DNA of 64,000 nucleotides from Wukongibacter sp050859025 (GCF_050859025.1 NZ_CP138200.1:2976001-3040000), one strand, 5' to 3'. Positions 16,875 to 25,532 are shown, counted from the first letter of the stretch. Notes: a model not told the origin generated them from the sequence alone. Numbers and translations are program-made.

Positions 16875-18437
16875 ATGCCATTAACAAATTTCATTATTCC
16901 AGGGATTATAGTAGCGGTAATAATAGTTTTGGTTGTAGGTATTTTAAGCATGTGGAGAAAAGTACCACAGGATAAGGCTCTAGTTATAACTGGACTGAAA
17001 AAAAGAGTTATATCTGGAGGTGGTGGACTCGTTATTCCACTATTTGAACGTGCGGATACAATATCCCTCGAAAACATGAAGATAGTTGTACGTACTGAGG
17101 GAGCGTTAACAGAGCAAGGTGTAGATATAATTGTAGATGGTGTTACTGTAATAAAGGTAAAATCCGATGAAGAATCCATCTATTCATCTGTAGAGCAGTT
17201 TAACACAGGTAAAGAAGCAGATACTATAAACTTTATCAAGGGTACGGCAAAGGATGTACTTGAAGGTAAGCTGCGTGAAATCATTTCTAAGATGACTGTA
17301 GAGGAAATCTATAAGGATAGAGAAAAGTTTGCATCTCAGGTACAAGAGGTTGCGGCCCTAGACTTAGCTAGCATGGGATTAGAAATTAAGGCATTTACCA
17401 TAAGAGATATATCAGATCAGAATGGTTACCTTAAAGCCCTTGGTAAGAAAAGAATAGCAGAGGTTAAGAGAGATGCAGATATAGCTGAAGCAAATGCAAA
17501 GGCTGAAAAGGATATTAAAACTGCTGATGCTGAGAGACATGCTAAGGTAAATACTGCTATAGCTAACAAAGAAGGAGAAAAGGCTAGAATAGCAGCCGAA
17601 ACAGAGATAGCAGAGTTTAACAAAAATAAAGAACTTAAAGTTCAAGAATACAGAAAAGAACAAGAAACTGAAAAAGCTAAGGCCGATCTTGCTTATATAA
17701 TTGAGGAAAACAGAGTTAAGCAGGAAGTTACTGAAACTGAAATGGCTGTTGAGCTTTTAAAGAAGGATAAGGAAACTGAGGTTGCGGAGAAGGAAGCTCT
17801 TAGAAAAGAAAGAGAACTTGAGGCCAGTGTTAAGAAGCAGGCAGAAGCTCAGAAATATAAGCAAATCCAAGAGGCAGAGGCAAAATCAAAGTCCACAATG
17901 CTAGAAGCGGAAGCTCAAAGATTTAAAGGAATACAAGAAGCAGAAGCTAGATCTCAAATGATCAAGTTAGAAGGTCAGGCAAAGTCAGAAGCTATAAGGC
18001 TTGAAGGTGAAGCAGAAGCGGAAGTTATTAAGCAAAAAGGTAAGGCAGAAGCAGAGGCCATGTTTGAAAAAGCCGAAGCATTCAAGCAGTACAATGAAGC
18101 TGCGGTTATTCAGATGCTTGTTGAAAAATTACCTGAAATTGCGAAAAGTATGGCTGAACCACTTTCTAAAACTGAAAAAATTGTTATTGTTGATAATGGC
18201 GGAGAAGGTAAATCGAGCGGTGCTTCAAAGGTATCGGGTTATGTTACAAATATGATGTCTCAGCTTCCAGAAACAGTTGAAGCAATTACGGGACTCAATT
18301 TGTTAGACCTATTAAAAAGGAATGCTAAAGAGAATGATACTAAACTTGTTGAAAATAATGTAACAGAAGGTAATATAATAGAGAAAAATATGAATGAGGA
18401 AGTTGAAGCCAGCGATTTTGAAGAAGTAGATTTATAG
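16875..18437 (+). CDS. flotillin-family SPFH protein
   Basis: 520 residues. The N-terminal span (about 7-25) leads into an SPFH/Band-7 domain (about 25-200, with GLVIPLFERADTISLENM). A very long E/A/K-rich coiled coil (about 200-410) has repeats of the type EAEAEVIKQKGKAEAEA. The C-terminus is Gly/Ser-containing and then acidic. This is the FloT/YuaG order and length. The ribosome site AAAGGAGGAAG fits ATG 16875. It forms an operon with the NfeD-like gene and is closed by a terminator at 18444. It acts at the inner membrane face as a scaffold. Confidence 0.93.
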   Translation: MPLTNFIIPGIIVAVIIVLVVGILSMWRKVPQDKALVITGLKKRVISGGGGLVIPLFERADTISLENMKIVVRTEGALTEQGVDIIVDGVTVIKVKSDEESIYSSVEQFNTGKEADTINFIKGTAKDVLEGKLREIISKMTVEEIYKDREKFASQVQEVAALDLASMGLEIKAFTIRDISDQNGYLKALGKKRIAEVKRDADIAEANAKAEKDIKTADAERHAKVNTAIANKEGEKARIAAETEIAEFNKNKELKVQEYRKEQETEKAKADLAYIIEENRVKQEVTETEMAVELLKKDKETEVAEKEALRKERELEASVKKQAEAQKYKQIQEAEAKSKSTMLEAEAQRFKGIQEAEARSQMIKLEGQAKSEAIRLEGEAEAEVIKQKGKAEAEAMFEKAEAFKQYNEAAVIQMLVEKLPEIAKSMAEPLSKTEKIVIVDNGGEGKSSGASKVSGYVTNMMSQLPETVEAITGLNLLDLLKRNAKENDTKLVENNVTEGNIIEKNMNEEVEASDFEEVDL

Positions 18438-18443
18438 GAAAGA

Positions 18444-18489
18444 TGAGATGCTATTATCTTGTTACTAGGGGTAATAGCGTCTTTTTTTG
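18444..18489 (+). terminator. terminator after the flotillin gene
   Basis: GATGCTATTA pairs with TAATAGCGTC around a loop, followed by seven T. Confidence 0.8.
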
Positions 18490-18597
18490 AGGTGATTCCT
18501 CGAATATAAATATGATTAAGATCAAAAGGAATGAATTCAATGCCTCAAGTTTTTACTTCAAAAATCTAGACTAAATGTAGAGACGAAGGTGAATTTC

Positions 18598-19032
18598 GTG
18601 AGTAAATCTGATTTTAAATATCTTATATTCATATTATGTCTAGTGATGCTAGTACCTGTTACTCTTTTTTCTTGGAATTATAGCATCTATTCTAAGGGCA
18701 TCATTGAAGACAGGAACCTTTATAGGTATCTAAAGGATCAATATTCTATTAGTGGGAGTATACAGCGAGAGGATTTTGGAACTATACATAGACTTAATAT
18801 CGGTCATATAAGTAGAACAAGAAATTCAGATGGAGTCCAGTATTTCAAAGGTATTAAAGATTTTATTATCATAGTGGAAGAGGAGATATATGGTTATTCA
18901 GTTATAGATGAACTAGAAAAATTTAAAGAGATAACGATATGTAAGTTAAAAGTTAAGTATGCTAGAGGAGTATTCAAATTGAAAAATATAAGGCTATATT
19001 TTTTGATATTAAGGAGTTTTAGTAGGACTTAA
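18598..19032 (+). CDS. small membrane-anchored protein, unknown
   Basis: About 144 residues with one N-terminal span (about 8-25, YLIFILCLVMLVPVTLF) and a mixed polar domain, mostly beta by residue pattern, that would lie outside the membrane. GTG 18598 is chosen because GAAGGTG (18585-18591) is correctly spaced; GTG 18589 would overlap that site. No family is recognised. It stands alone between the flotillin terminator and a zinc-ribbon gene. Confidence 0.6.
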   Translation: MSKSDFKYLIFILCLVMLVPVTLFSWNYSIYSKGIIEDRNLYRYLKDQYSISGSIQREDFGTIHRLNIGHISRTRNSDGVQYFKGIKDFIIIVEEEIYGYSVIDELEKFKEITICKLKVKYARGVFKLKNIRLYFLILRSFSRT

Positions 19033-19179
19033 GCACTGAGAAGATATTCCGATCTATAGTAATATTGAATTAAGGCAAATAGAATCTTTATCTCATTGAC
19101 TTTCCATATAGTATTTGATACTTTTAATATAAGAGTTCATAAATAAAGTACTTCTAGTAAATTACTATGGGGGATGAAT

Positions 19180-19413
19180 ATGGAAAGAGCAATTTGTAAT
19201 ATTTGCCAGACTTTTTTCATAAAAGAAATGAAGAACCAAGAAATTTGTGGACCATGTAGGGAAAAGGATCGTAATGAATTTAAAATAGTAGAAGAGTATT
19301 TAGCTAAGAATAAATTTTCAACCCTTATGGATGTATATATGGATACTAAAATACCTATCAAAACAATTAACCGTTTTATAAATGAAGGGAAAATAGAGAT
19401 TATTTACGACTGA
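19180..19413 (+). CDS. small zinc-ribbon protein (YvyF-like)
   Basis: 77 residues. Two CxxC knuckles (CNIC 6-9 and CGPC 23-26) form a zinc ribbon, followed by a helical part (TLMDVYMDTKIPIKTINRFINEG) that looks like a minimal helix-turn-helix. It resembles the YvyF/TIGR03826 family found in flagellar operons of Bacilli and Clostridia, but no flagellar gene is nearby. ATG 19180 sits behind GGGGG (19169-19173); an in-frame ATG at 19174 is too close to that site. Confidence 0.65.
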   Translation: MERAICNICQTFFIKEMKNQEICGPCREKDRNEFKIVEEYLAKNKFSTLMDVYMDTKIPIKTINRFINEGKIEIIYD

Positions 19414-19464
19414 AGCTTTTTAGATATAATACCTTTTTGCTCTATTGTTTTATAACGAGCAATA

Positions 19465-19484
19465 TACTATAATTTATTATAGTA
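19465..19484. promoter_or_regulatory. palindrome before the Crp/Fnr gene
   Basis: TACTATAATT followed by TATTATAGTA, 9 of 10 pairs. It lies 39 bases before the ATG and could be an autoregulatory site or only a -10 region (TATAAT inside it). Confidence 0.35.
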
Positions 19485-19522
19485 CTTAAATGTTATGGAA
19501 ATATTATATCTAGGAGAATCTT

Positions 19523-20212
19523 ATGTATGAAAAATGGATTAAAATATTAATGAAGGTTGATTTATTTAAAAATTTTGAAATAGATGAATTGAATAAGATG
19601 TTGATGTGTATACGACCAAATATTGTTCATTTCAAGAAGAAAGAATATGTAACTATAGCTGAAAATAAGTTTAATGGAATAGGAATAGTTGTTGAAGGTG
19701 AGGTAATTGTGACAAAAGAAAATGCGGCTGGTAATAGAGTCATTATGGCCAAATTAGGCCAGAGTGATATATTTGGTGAAATGATGGCTTTTTCCGAATA
19801 CGATAAATGGGCCGCTACAGTCATTGCTTCAACAGATTGTACCGTAATCTTCCTGCCGCCAGAAAAAATAATTGGGAACTGTTCAAATATGTGTATTGGA
19901 CACACATTATTGATACGAAATATGCTGTCATTAGTGTCAAAGAAGGCCCTTGGACTTAATAGAAAAGTCGAATACTTAGCTATAAAAAGTATAAGAAGAA
20001 AGATAAGCCTGTATTTATTAGAACAATATCGTAAATTTGGCAAGTCTACATTTATGATACATTTAAAAAGAAATGAATTAGCAGAGTTTTTAAATGTGTC
20101 TAGACCTTCTCTGTCAAGAGAGCTTATTAAATTGAAGGATGAAGGTATTATTGATTTTTACAGGTCTTCATTTAAAATCATTGATGTTGAGGCATTAAAA
20201 ACAAGTAAATAG
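19523..20212 (+). CDS. Crp/Fnr-family transcription regulator (HcpR-like candidate)
   Basis: 229 residues. The N-terminal cyclic-nucleotide-like sensor barrel (about 15-130) includes GEVIVTKENAAGNRVIMAKLG and GEMMAFSE. A dimer helix follows, then a C-terminal HTH with ELAEFLNVSRPSLSRELIKL (about 183-202), where SRPSLSREL is the recognition helix of Crp/Fnr proteins. There is no N-terminal Fe-S cysteine cluster. The hybrid-cluster gene lies downstream, and two copies of a Crp/Fnr-type half-palindrome (GTAAC-N4-GATAC) precede that gene and a small peptide gene. An HcpR-type nitrosative-stress activator is therefore the best functional guess. AGGAG at 19512-19516 supports ATG 19523. Confidence 0.85.
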   Translation: MYEKWIKILMKVDLFKNFEIDELNKMLMCIRPNIVHFKKKEYVTIAENKFNGIGIVVEGEVIVTKENAAGNRVIMAKLGQSDIFGEMMAFSEYDKWAATVIASTDCTVIFLPPEKIIGNCSNMCIGHTLLIRNMLSLVSKKALGLNRKVEYLAIKSIRRKISLYLLEQYRKFGKSTFMIHLKRNELAEFLNVSRPSLSRELIKLKDEGIIDFYRSSFKIIDVEALKTSK

Positions 20213-20412
20213 GAATACTGAGAATGGTTATAAAAGTAGATTAAAATGCTTTTATAGCCTTTTTATATAAGAAGATATGGATATGGTGAAGTCTCTGATG
20301 AAATACTAGTTCTCTATGAAGATTATAAAGGAGCATTAAAAGATAAGTAATATCTTTGTAGTCGAAAAACAAATAAAAAAAATAGAATAAGTTTTTCGTT
20401 ATAATATTTTTC

Positions 20413-20452
20413 GTAACATAGGATACCGAAATAAAAAGGAATTTATTATAAT
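20413..20452 (+). promoter_or_regulatory. Crp/Fnr (HcpR-like) operator and promoter, copy 1
   Basis: GTAACATAGGATACCGAAATA at 20413-20433 (21 bases, of which GTAAC-ATAG-GATAC is a spaced palindrome). TATAAT follows at 20447-20452, 34 bases after the operator start. The identical sequence and spacing recur before hcp. The operator centre lies near -40 from the implied start, class-II activator geometry. Confidence 0.65.
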
Positions 20453-20462
20453 AGTAAAGAAA

Positions 20463-20549
20463 ATGAATAAATCTAATAAGGTTGTGTTTAAAAGTAGAGA
20501 TGAAGCTATAAACCAAGGATATGTAGGATGTAAAAGGTGTAATCCATAG
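20463..20549 (+). CDS. 28-residue Ada-type zinc-knuckle peptide
   Basis: The open frame from ATG 20463 reads MNKSNKVVFKS then RDEAINQGYVGCKRCNP. The second half matches the end of the Ada metal-binding domain pattern (F.S..EA...GY..C.RC.P), as also found in short stand-alone proteins. The ribosome site is weak, and the implied transcript start (about 20460) would make the message nearly leaderless. It may therefore be a very short regulated peptide or the stub of a longer gene. The shared operator with hcp argues that it is transcribed under the same signal. Confidence 0.5.
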   Translation: MNKSNKVVFKSRDEAINQGYVGCKRCNP

Positions 20550-20585
20550 AAAATTTTATTAAAATAGATTTAAGAACAAAAGTTA

Positions 20586-20620
20586 GTAGACTGGTACAAA
20601 ATGTATTGGTCTTTTTTTTA
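20586..20620 (+). terminator. terminator after the Ada-like peptide
   Basis: GTAGACTGGTAC pairs imperfectly with GTATTGGTC and is followed by eight T. Confidence 0.6.
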
Positions 20621-20803
20621 CAAGAATATAATTCTACAAGTAATTTGCTAATTTATTATATAATTCAGTAAAATTACAAAGATATTACAAATTACATTTT
20701 TTTCAAGTTGTAACATTTAATTTATAATTTGTATGATATTATATATTAAAGATTTTAAATTTCACAATTAAGGAAAATATATTAAGAAAAAGGAGGGGAT
20801 AAA

Positions 20804-21738
20804 TTGCTGGCAATCTTCTTAACAAGTAAAGCAAAAATAAAGATGGAGAGATTGTAGATGAAGTTGTTTTTGATTTACATTATGATGAACTTGAAAAAAA
20901 ATATTCAATGTCATCTATGACAATAGGAGTAGTAAAAGAAGATACGAGAGAAATGCCTATATCACTTTCTTTTGGAAAAATGGATTTAAATTTAAATAAG
21001 GCTTTTTATGAAAAATATGAATTAAAAAATAAAAAAAATATATCGTCAAATTCTAGAATAACAACAATGAGGGAAGTGCCAGATTTTACTTTAAGAGAAT
21101 ATGATGACTTTAGTAGTGATTTTGGGGATATAATGTACGTTGCTGGATATCACCCTGCTACAATAGGAGATCATGAATCAGCAAGTATGTATGTAAAAGC
21201 ATGGACAAATAAAGATAACATTAGAGATTATTTTGCGGATTATTATGATTCATATATTGTAAAAGATTCAGTAGCAGTATATAAGATGAAGTTTAAAATA
21301 AAAAATGAAGACTATTGGGAAGCAGATGACCCCACTCCAGAAGATAAAGACAAAAATTTTGATATGTTATTACCTGTTTATTTAGGGTCGAAGTTAAGTT
21401 TTCAATTGATATCAGTCCCAATAAAAACAAATTATACTGATTTTACTGCATCAGGTTCACCTAATGAGAATAAAGCTTCATGGATATTAGAAAAATATTT
21501 TGGTTTTTTTGAAACAACTGATGCACAATCAGACGAACCGTGGTATGATGACGATGAATATGGCGTGGGTGCAACCTGTACGTTTTCATACAGATCAAGT
21601 GTATCATCAGATGTAGACAAAGATATAGAATTTTATGCAAGGTTTTACTGTAGTGCAACAGAACATGAAAGTGGGTATACAACTAAATACCTTTCTTTCC
21701 ATCATGACATAGAGTCTACTATAGAAGTTACACCTTAG
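20804..21738 (+). pseudogene. unknown gene with a probable 5' frameshift (remaining ORF 20908-21738)
   Basis: AGGAGGGG (20791-20798) and TTG 20804 begin a frame (MLAIFLTSKAK...) that stops at 20855-20857. The adjacent frame is open from about 20830 and runs KNKDGEIVDEVVFDLHYDEL into the 276-residue ORF that has its first ATG at 20908. One missing A in AAGTAAAGCAAAAATAAA would restore a single protein of about 310 residues. The rest is acidic, aromatic-rich and beta-like, ending in STIEVTP, with no recognisable family. A shorter functional product from 20908 is possible, but it has no ribosome site. Confidence 0.5.
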
Positions 21739-21799
21739 TTAGCAGAAAAATAGAATAGCAGTTAAAGAATTAAAAATTTAAGTTGAAAGGAATCTTAAT

Positions 21800-22303
21800 G
21801 TGAAAAAAAGAGTTTTAGTTGTTGTTATATTACAACTGTTATTCATCATAATGTGTGGAGCAATAGTTAAGAATGTAGCACAAAGGGAAGTTCTATTAAG
21901 AAATTTAAAAAGCATAGAAACAGAATTTTTATATGTTGATAATTTCTATGAACGAACTAAGGAAAAAGCCAATGAAGACAATTATCATGAAATAAGGGAG
22001 TCTTGGAAACATTTAGCTAGTTCAATTGGAAATTTTAGGTGTACAAGTGAAATGATAGTTACTCCAAATACAGCAAAAATAATAGATTCAATGCATCACA
22101 CATTTTTAGAGATAGCTGATAGTAATGTCATATCAGAAAAAAATGCAAAACTATATTATGATAAAATAAATGAAATAATAGTTGTAATCAAAAATTCAAC
22201 TAAGAATATAAAATTTAAAGACATATCTAATCAATCCTATGAGCAAATACACAATATTTTGAAAGATTTGGAAAATATCAATTTAGAAGAATTGAGAAAA
22301 TAA
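21800..22303 (+). CDS. single-span membrane protein, helical, unknown
   Basis: 167 residues: basic start, one span (about 4-22, VLVVVILQLLFIIMCGAIV), then an almost all-helical extracytoplasmic domain rich in N/E/K. The GTG at 21800 has AAAGGAA at 21785-21791. It lies 61 bases after the frameshifted gene, and both are closed by a strong terminator, so they may have formed one operon. Not recognised. Confidence 0.6.
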   Translation: MKKRVLVVVILQLLFIIMCGAIVKNVAQREVLLRNLKSIETEFLYVDNFYERTKEKANEDNYHEIRESWKHLASSIGNFRCTSEMIVTPNTAKIIDSMHHTFLEIADSNVISEKNAKLYYDKINEIIVVIKNSTKNIKFKDISNQSYEQIHNILKDLENINLEELRK

Positions 22304-22355
22304 AACCTAGAACAAGCTTTTAATATGGACAACATACGAAAATTTTATATACTTA

Positions 22356-22402
22356 GGAATGATAATTAGTAAATACCTAACTAATTATCATTCCTTTGTT
22401 TT
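22356..22402 (+). terminator. strong terminator
   Basis: GGAATGATAATTAGT pairs with ACTAATTATCATTCC, followed by TTTGTTTTT. Confidence 0.85.
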
Positions 22403-22467
22403 TACCTAAAACCATTTTATATTAATTGGATAATTTTATAAATTAATTTAGATTGTAGATCAGAGAG

Positions 22468-22512
22468 AATAAGGGTGGTACAAGACCAACTACCTTTATT
22501 TTTTGTTTTTTT
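22468..22512 (+). terminator. second terminator, T-box-tail-like
   Basis: AATAAGGGTGGT pairs with ACTACCTTTATT (G-U pairs included), followed by a long T-rich tail. The 5' side GGGTGGTAC recalls a T-box antiterminator, but no stem I or specifier region is visible upstream. Confidence 0.5.
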
Positions 22513-22571
22513 GAAACTATTATTTTTAAGATAAATTGGCTTTATCTTGGATATATGAAAGGTGAAATTTT

Positions 22572-22820
22572 ATGAAAATAGAATTTATTGGGAAGCCAAA
22601 TATTAAAATAATTGAAAAATTTATACTTGAAGAATACAACATTAAGAATAAAATTAAGAAATAATTTATTATTTACATAAAATGTAATTATAGATATAGC
22701 TGATGCCGATGAGTCGAAACGCAATTTATTGTGGAAAGGGGTAATAAAAAAATAATATGGAATAAAGAAGGTAAGAACGGAGAAGAAAAAATTAAAGTAG
22801 TTTTTAAAGAATGGTAACAT
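22572..22820 (+). pseudogene. fragments of an unrecognised gene
   Basis: GAAAGGTG and ATG 22572 start a 30-codon frame (MKIEFIGKPN...). After its stop at 22664, other frames give DADESKRNLLWKGVIKK and IIWNKEGKNGEEKI up to the hcp operator. The tail resembles the C-terminal end of large serine recombinases, but this rests on a weak pattern only. It may be one decayed gene. Confidence 0.3.
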
Positions 22821-22853
22821 AGGATACCGAAATATAATCCAATCTGTTATATT
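22814..22853 (+). promoter_or_regulatory. Crp/Fnr (HcpR-like) operator and hcp promoter, copy 2
   Basis: The same 21 bases as at 20413-20433 occur at 22814-22834, and TATATT follows at 22848-22853, again exactly 34 bases from the operator start. This drives hcp, 50 bases downstream. Confidence 0.7.
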
Positions 22854-22902
22854 ATATAAACATAATAATTAGTATTAAATAGACAGATAGGAGTGATGTT
22901 TA

Positions 22903-24543
22903 GTGTTTTGTTATCAATGTCAAGAGGCTGCAAAAGGAACTGGATGTACAGCTAGAGGGGTTTGTGGTAAAACAGATAAGGTTGCCAATATACAGGACTT
23001 AATGGTGTACACTTTAAAGGGTATTGCTTTATTGGAGCAAAAAGGTGTTAAGGTGGATGTGAAATTCCCTAAAGCAGGTCACTTTATAATGAATGGACTA
23101 TTTATGACTATTACAAATGCTAACTTTAATGATGAAATGTTTGTAGAAGAGATTAAAAAAGGCTTAGCTTTAAGAGAAGAAATGAAAGAAGAGCTTATAG
23201 ACAAGGGCGTTTCTCTTGATGGTTTACATGATGCAGCAACATGGACTGCTGATACAGATGAAGCCATAAAGGAAAAGGCAGAATCTGCTGAGGTTGGTGT
23301 TTTAGCTACAGAGAATGAAGATGTACGTTCTCTTAGAGAATTAATAACATATGGTGTTAAAGGTATGGCTGCATATGCAGAGCATGCATATAATCTAGGA
23401 AAAGAAAATGAAGAAATATTTTCATTCATGTCTAAGGCTCTTGCAGCTACATTAGATGATACATTAAGTGCAGATGATTTAGTAGCACTTACACTTGAAA
23501 CTGGTAAGTTTGGTGTAGATACAATGGCTATGCTAGATGCTGCTAATACAGGAGCTTATGGAAATCCAGAGATTACTGAAGTAAATATTGGAGTTAGAAA
23601 TAATCCGGCTATCTTAATCTCAGGACATGATCTAAAGGATCTTGAACAATTATTAAAGCAAACAGAAGGTACTGGAGTAGATGTATACACACACAGTGAG
23701 ATGTTACCAGCCCATTACTACCCAGCATTTAAGAAGTACGATCACTTTGTAGGAAACTATGGTAATGCTTGGTGGAAGCAAAAAGAAGAATTTGAAACAT
23801 TCAATGGACCAATACTATTTACTACTAACTGTATAGTACCTCCTAAAGCAGAGCATGTTGAAAGAATCTATACTACTGGTTCAACTGGTTTTCCTGGATG
23901 TAAGCATATTTTAGCAGACGAAAATGGTGTTAAGGACTTCTCAGTAGTAATTAATCATGCTAAGAGATTAGATCCACCAACAGAAATAGAAACAGGTAAG
24001 ATTATTGGTGGATTTGCACATAACCAAGTACTTGCATTAGCCGATAAGGTAGTAGATGCAGTAAAAACTGGAGCTATCAAAAAATTCTTTGTAATGGCTG
24101 GCTGCGATGGTAGAATGAAATCTAGAGATTACTATACTGAGTTTGCTGAAAAATTACCAAAGGATACAGTTATATTAACAGCAGGTTGTGCTAAATATCG
24201 TTACAATAAATTGGATTTAGGTGATATTGGTGGAATACCTAGAGTGCTAGATGCTGGACAATGTAATGACTCATATTCATTGGCAGTTATTGCTCTTAAG
24301 CTTAAGGAAGTATTTGAATTAAATGATGTTAATGACCTACCAATAGCTTACAATATAGCTTGGTATGAGCAAAAAGCTGTAATCGTATTATTAGCATTAT
24401 TGTACCTAGGTGTAAAGAACATCCACTTAGGACCAACATTACCAGCTTTCTTATCTCCAAACGTTGCAAAGGTACTAGTTGAGACATTTGGGATAGGTGG
24501 AGTAGGAAGTGCTAAGGAAGATATTGAAATGTTCATGAAGTAA
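22903..24543 (+). CDS. hcp: hydroxylamine reductase / hybrid-cluster protein
   Basis: 546 residues, full length. The N-terminal cluster ligands C3, C6, C15 and C21 are present (CYQC, GC, VC) in the spacing of the anaerobic class. Downstream, hybrid-cluster motifs include NCIVPP, GFPGCKHI, MAGCDGRMKSRDY and TAGCAKYRYNKL, and the C-terminal half ends with LSPNVAKVLVETFGIGG. The enzyme reduces hydroxylamine and acts as a high-affinity NO reductase and nitrosylase in the cytosol. The GTG start at 22903 has AGGAGTG upstream. Single gene with its own terminator. An operator identical to that before the Ada-like peptide suggests control by the Crp/Fnr protein at 19523. Confidence 0.97.
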   Translation: MFCYQCQEAAKGTGCTARGVCGKTDKVANIQDLMVYTLKGIALLEQKGVKVDVKFPKAGHFIMNGLFMTITNANFNDEMFVEEIKKGLALREEMKEELIDKGVSLDGLHDAATWTADTDEAIKEKAESAEVGVLATENEDVRSLRELITYGVKGMAAYAEHAYNLGKENEEIFSFMSKALAATLDDTLSADDLVALTLETGKFGVDTMAMLDAANTGAYGNPEITEVNIGVRNNPAILISGHDLKDLEQLLKQTEGTGVDVYTHSEMLPAHYYPAFKKYDHFVGNYGNAWWKQKEEFETFNGPILFTTNCIVPPKAEHVERIYTTGSTGFPGCKHILADENGVKDFSVVINHAKRLDPPTEIETGKIIGGFAHNQVLALADKVVDAVKTGAIKKFFVMAGCDGRMKSRDYYTEFAEKLPKDTVILTAGCAKYRYNKLDLGDIGGIPRVLDAGQCNDSYSLAVIALKLKEVFELNDVNDLPIAYNIAWYEQKAVIVLLALLYLGVKNIHLGPTLPAFLSPNVAKVLVETFGIGGVGSAKEDIEMFMK

Positions 24544-24673
24544 GAATAAAATTTGGAATTTAAGTTATAGATAAGCAACTTCAAGGTTAAATAAATTTTC
24601 ATAGAAAAATGTAGAAGCGTTCATTATTTCCATAAAAATTTATTTTAAATCTTAATGTTGCATATCAATAGTT

Positions 24674-24733
24674 AAAGCTTTGGATTTTGACACTACATTT
24701 AAAAGATAGTGGCAAAATCTAAAGCTTTTTTTG
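24674..24733 (+). terminator. hcp terminator
   Basis: AAAGCTTTGGATTTTG pairs with CAAAATCTAAAGCTTT (one mismatch), followed by a T-run. Confidence 0.8.
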
Positions 24734-24773
24734 TGAAGGCTTTACAATCTTGAGGCAAAATAGACGTTCAAAA

Positions 24774-24833
24774 TTAATTTATACAAATCAAAAACTCCCA
24801 GAAGCATCGAGTATTTCAATTTGTATAAATTAA
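24774..24833. repeat. 60-bp hairpin repeat, copy 1
   Basis: Arms TTAATTTATACAAAT (24774-24788) and ATTTGTATAAATTAA (24819-24833) are perfect complements. A sister of the same length lies at 25288-25347; the two bracket the reverse gene at 24885-25193. Confidence 0.6.
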
Positions 24834-24884
24834 GTTCTGCTATTTGCACTCTATATTTTTAGTCAAATAAGAAAGTAATAATTT

Positions 24885-25193
24885 CTATTGATCACTCATA
24901 TTTCCCATTTGGCTCAGGAAGGTCATAGCCACTTCAAGGCCCTTTATAAGCTCAGTTTTTACGAGTTCTAAACTCTTATCCTCTGAGCCTTCTCTTACTG
25001 TAATTCTACATACATTTTTTCCAATTTCCATTAATTTGAAGTCTTCCTTTAAAATGTTCTGAACACTTTGCTTTAACATTAATTTTGTATTCTGATCCTG
25101 TAAATAGGATTCAAACTGGTTTTGAACAGAAATAAGAATCCTCTTTTCATCGTCTAGTTTAACGTATTTTATGAATTGGTTTAACATATCCAT
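24885..25193 (-). CDS. small protein of unknown function
   Basis: About 102 residues, mixed helix/strand, soluble, beginning MDMLNQFIKYV. The reverse-strand ATG at 25193 fits AAAGGATGG just upstream better than the ATG at 25202. The C-terminal half (CRITVREG ... VKTELIKGLEVAMTFLSQM) loosely recalls the C-terminal domain of DNA polymerase III tau, but I would not assign it. It is a lone gene bracketed by two 60-bp hairpin repeats. Confidence 0.6.
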   Translation of the reverse strand: MDMLNQFIKYVKLDDEKRILISVQNQFESYLQDQNTKLMLKQSVQNILKEDFKLMEIGKNVCRITVREGSEDKSLELVKTELIKGLEVAMTFLSQMGNMSDQ

Positions 25194-25287
25194 AATTACC
25201 ATCCTTTCTCATATGTAATATTCCTATACCAAAATATTAAATCAGATATAGAATAAATAGTCAAGTATAAAGAGTTCCAAGTAAATC

Positions 25288-25347
25288 TTAATTTATACAT
25301 ATCAAAATATCCAATGCATCTTAGGATTTTTGATGTGTATAAATTAA
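25288..25347. repeat. 60-bp hairpin repeat, copy 2
   Basis: Arms beginning TTAATTTATACAT and ending TGTATAAATTAA, the same outer 12 bases and the same length as copy 1, with a GCATC in the loop of both. Confidence 0.6.
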
Positions 25348-25470
25348 AGTCTCTACTTAAATCCCTAGATAGATATTTTTAAATTATAAGATAGATAATA
25401 TATATACCTTTAATTATATAAAGGACTATTAAAATCTACAGTGCCAACTTAGTATTATTCTAAATATTTA

Positions 25471-25488
25471 CCTTACAATAATGTAAGG
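25471..25488. promoter_or_regulatory. BceR-type operator candidate before the two-component operon
   Basis: CCTTACA-ATAA-TGTAAGG, a perfect 7-bp inverted repeat. The half-site TGTAAGG recurs twice before the ABC genes (27231, 27252). Confidence 0.55.
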
Positions 25489-25532
25489 TTTGGTTTTAAA
25501 TAGTTTGATATAATAATATCGGGGAGTGATGT

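Noticed and set aside
22440..22512. T-box riboswitch
   Set aside because: Only a GGGTGGTAC-like strand and a terminator are visible; no stem I, specifier loop or downstream amino-acid gene is present.
23079..23429. Reverse ORF inside hcp
   Set aside because: Antisense shadow of a fully conserved enzyme gene.
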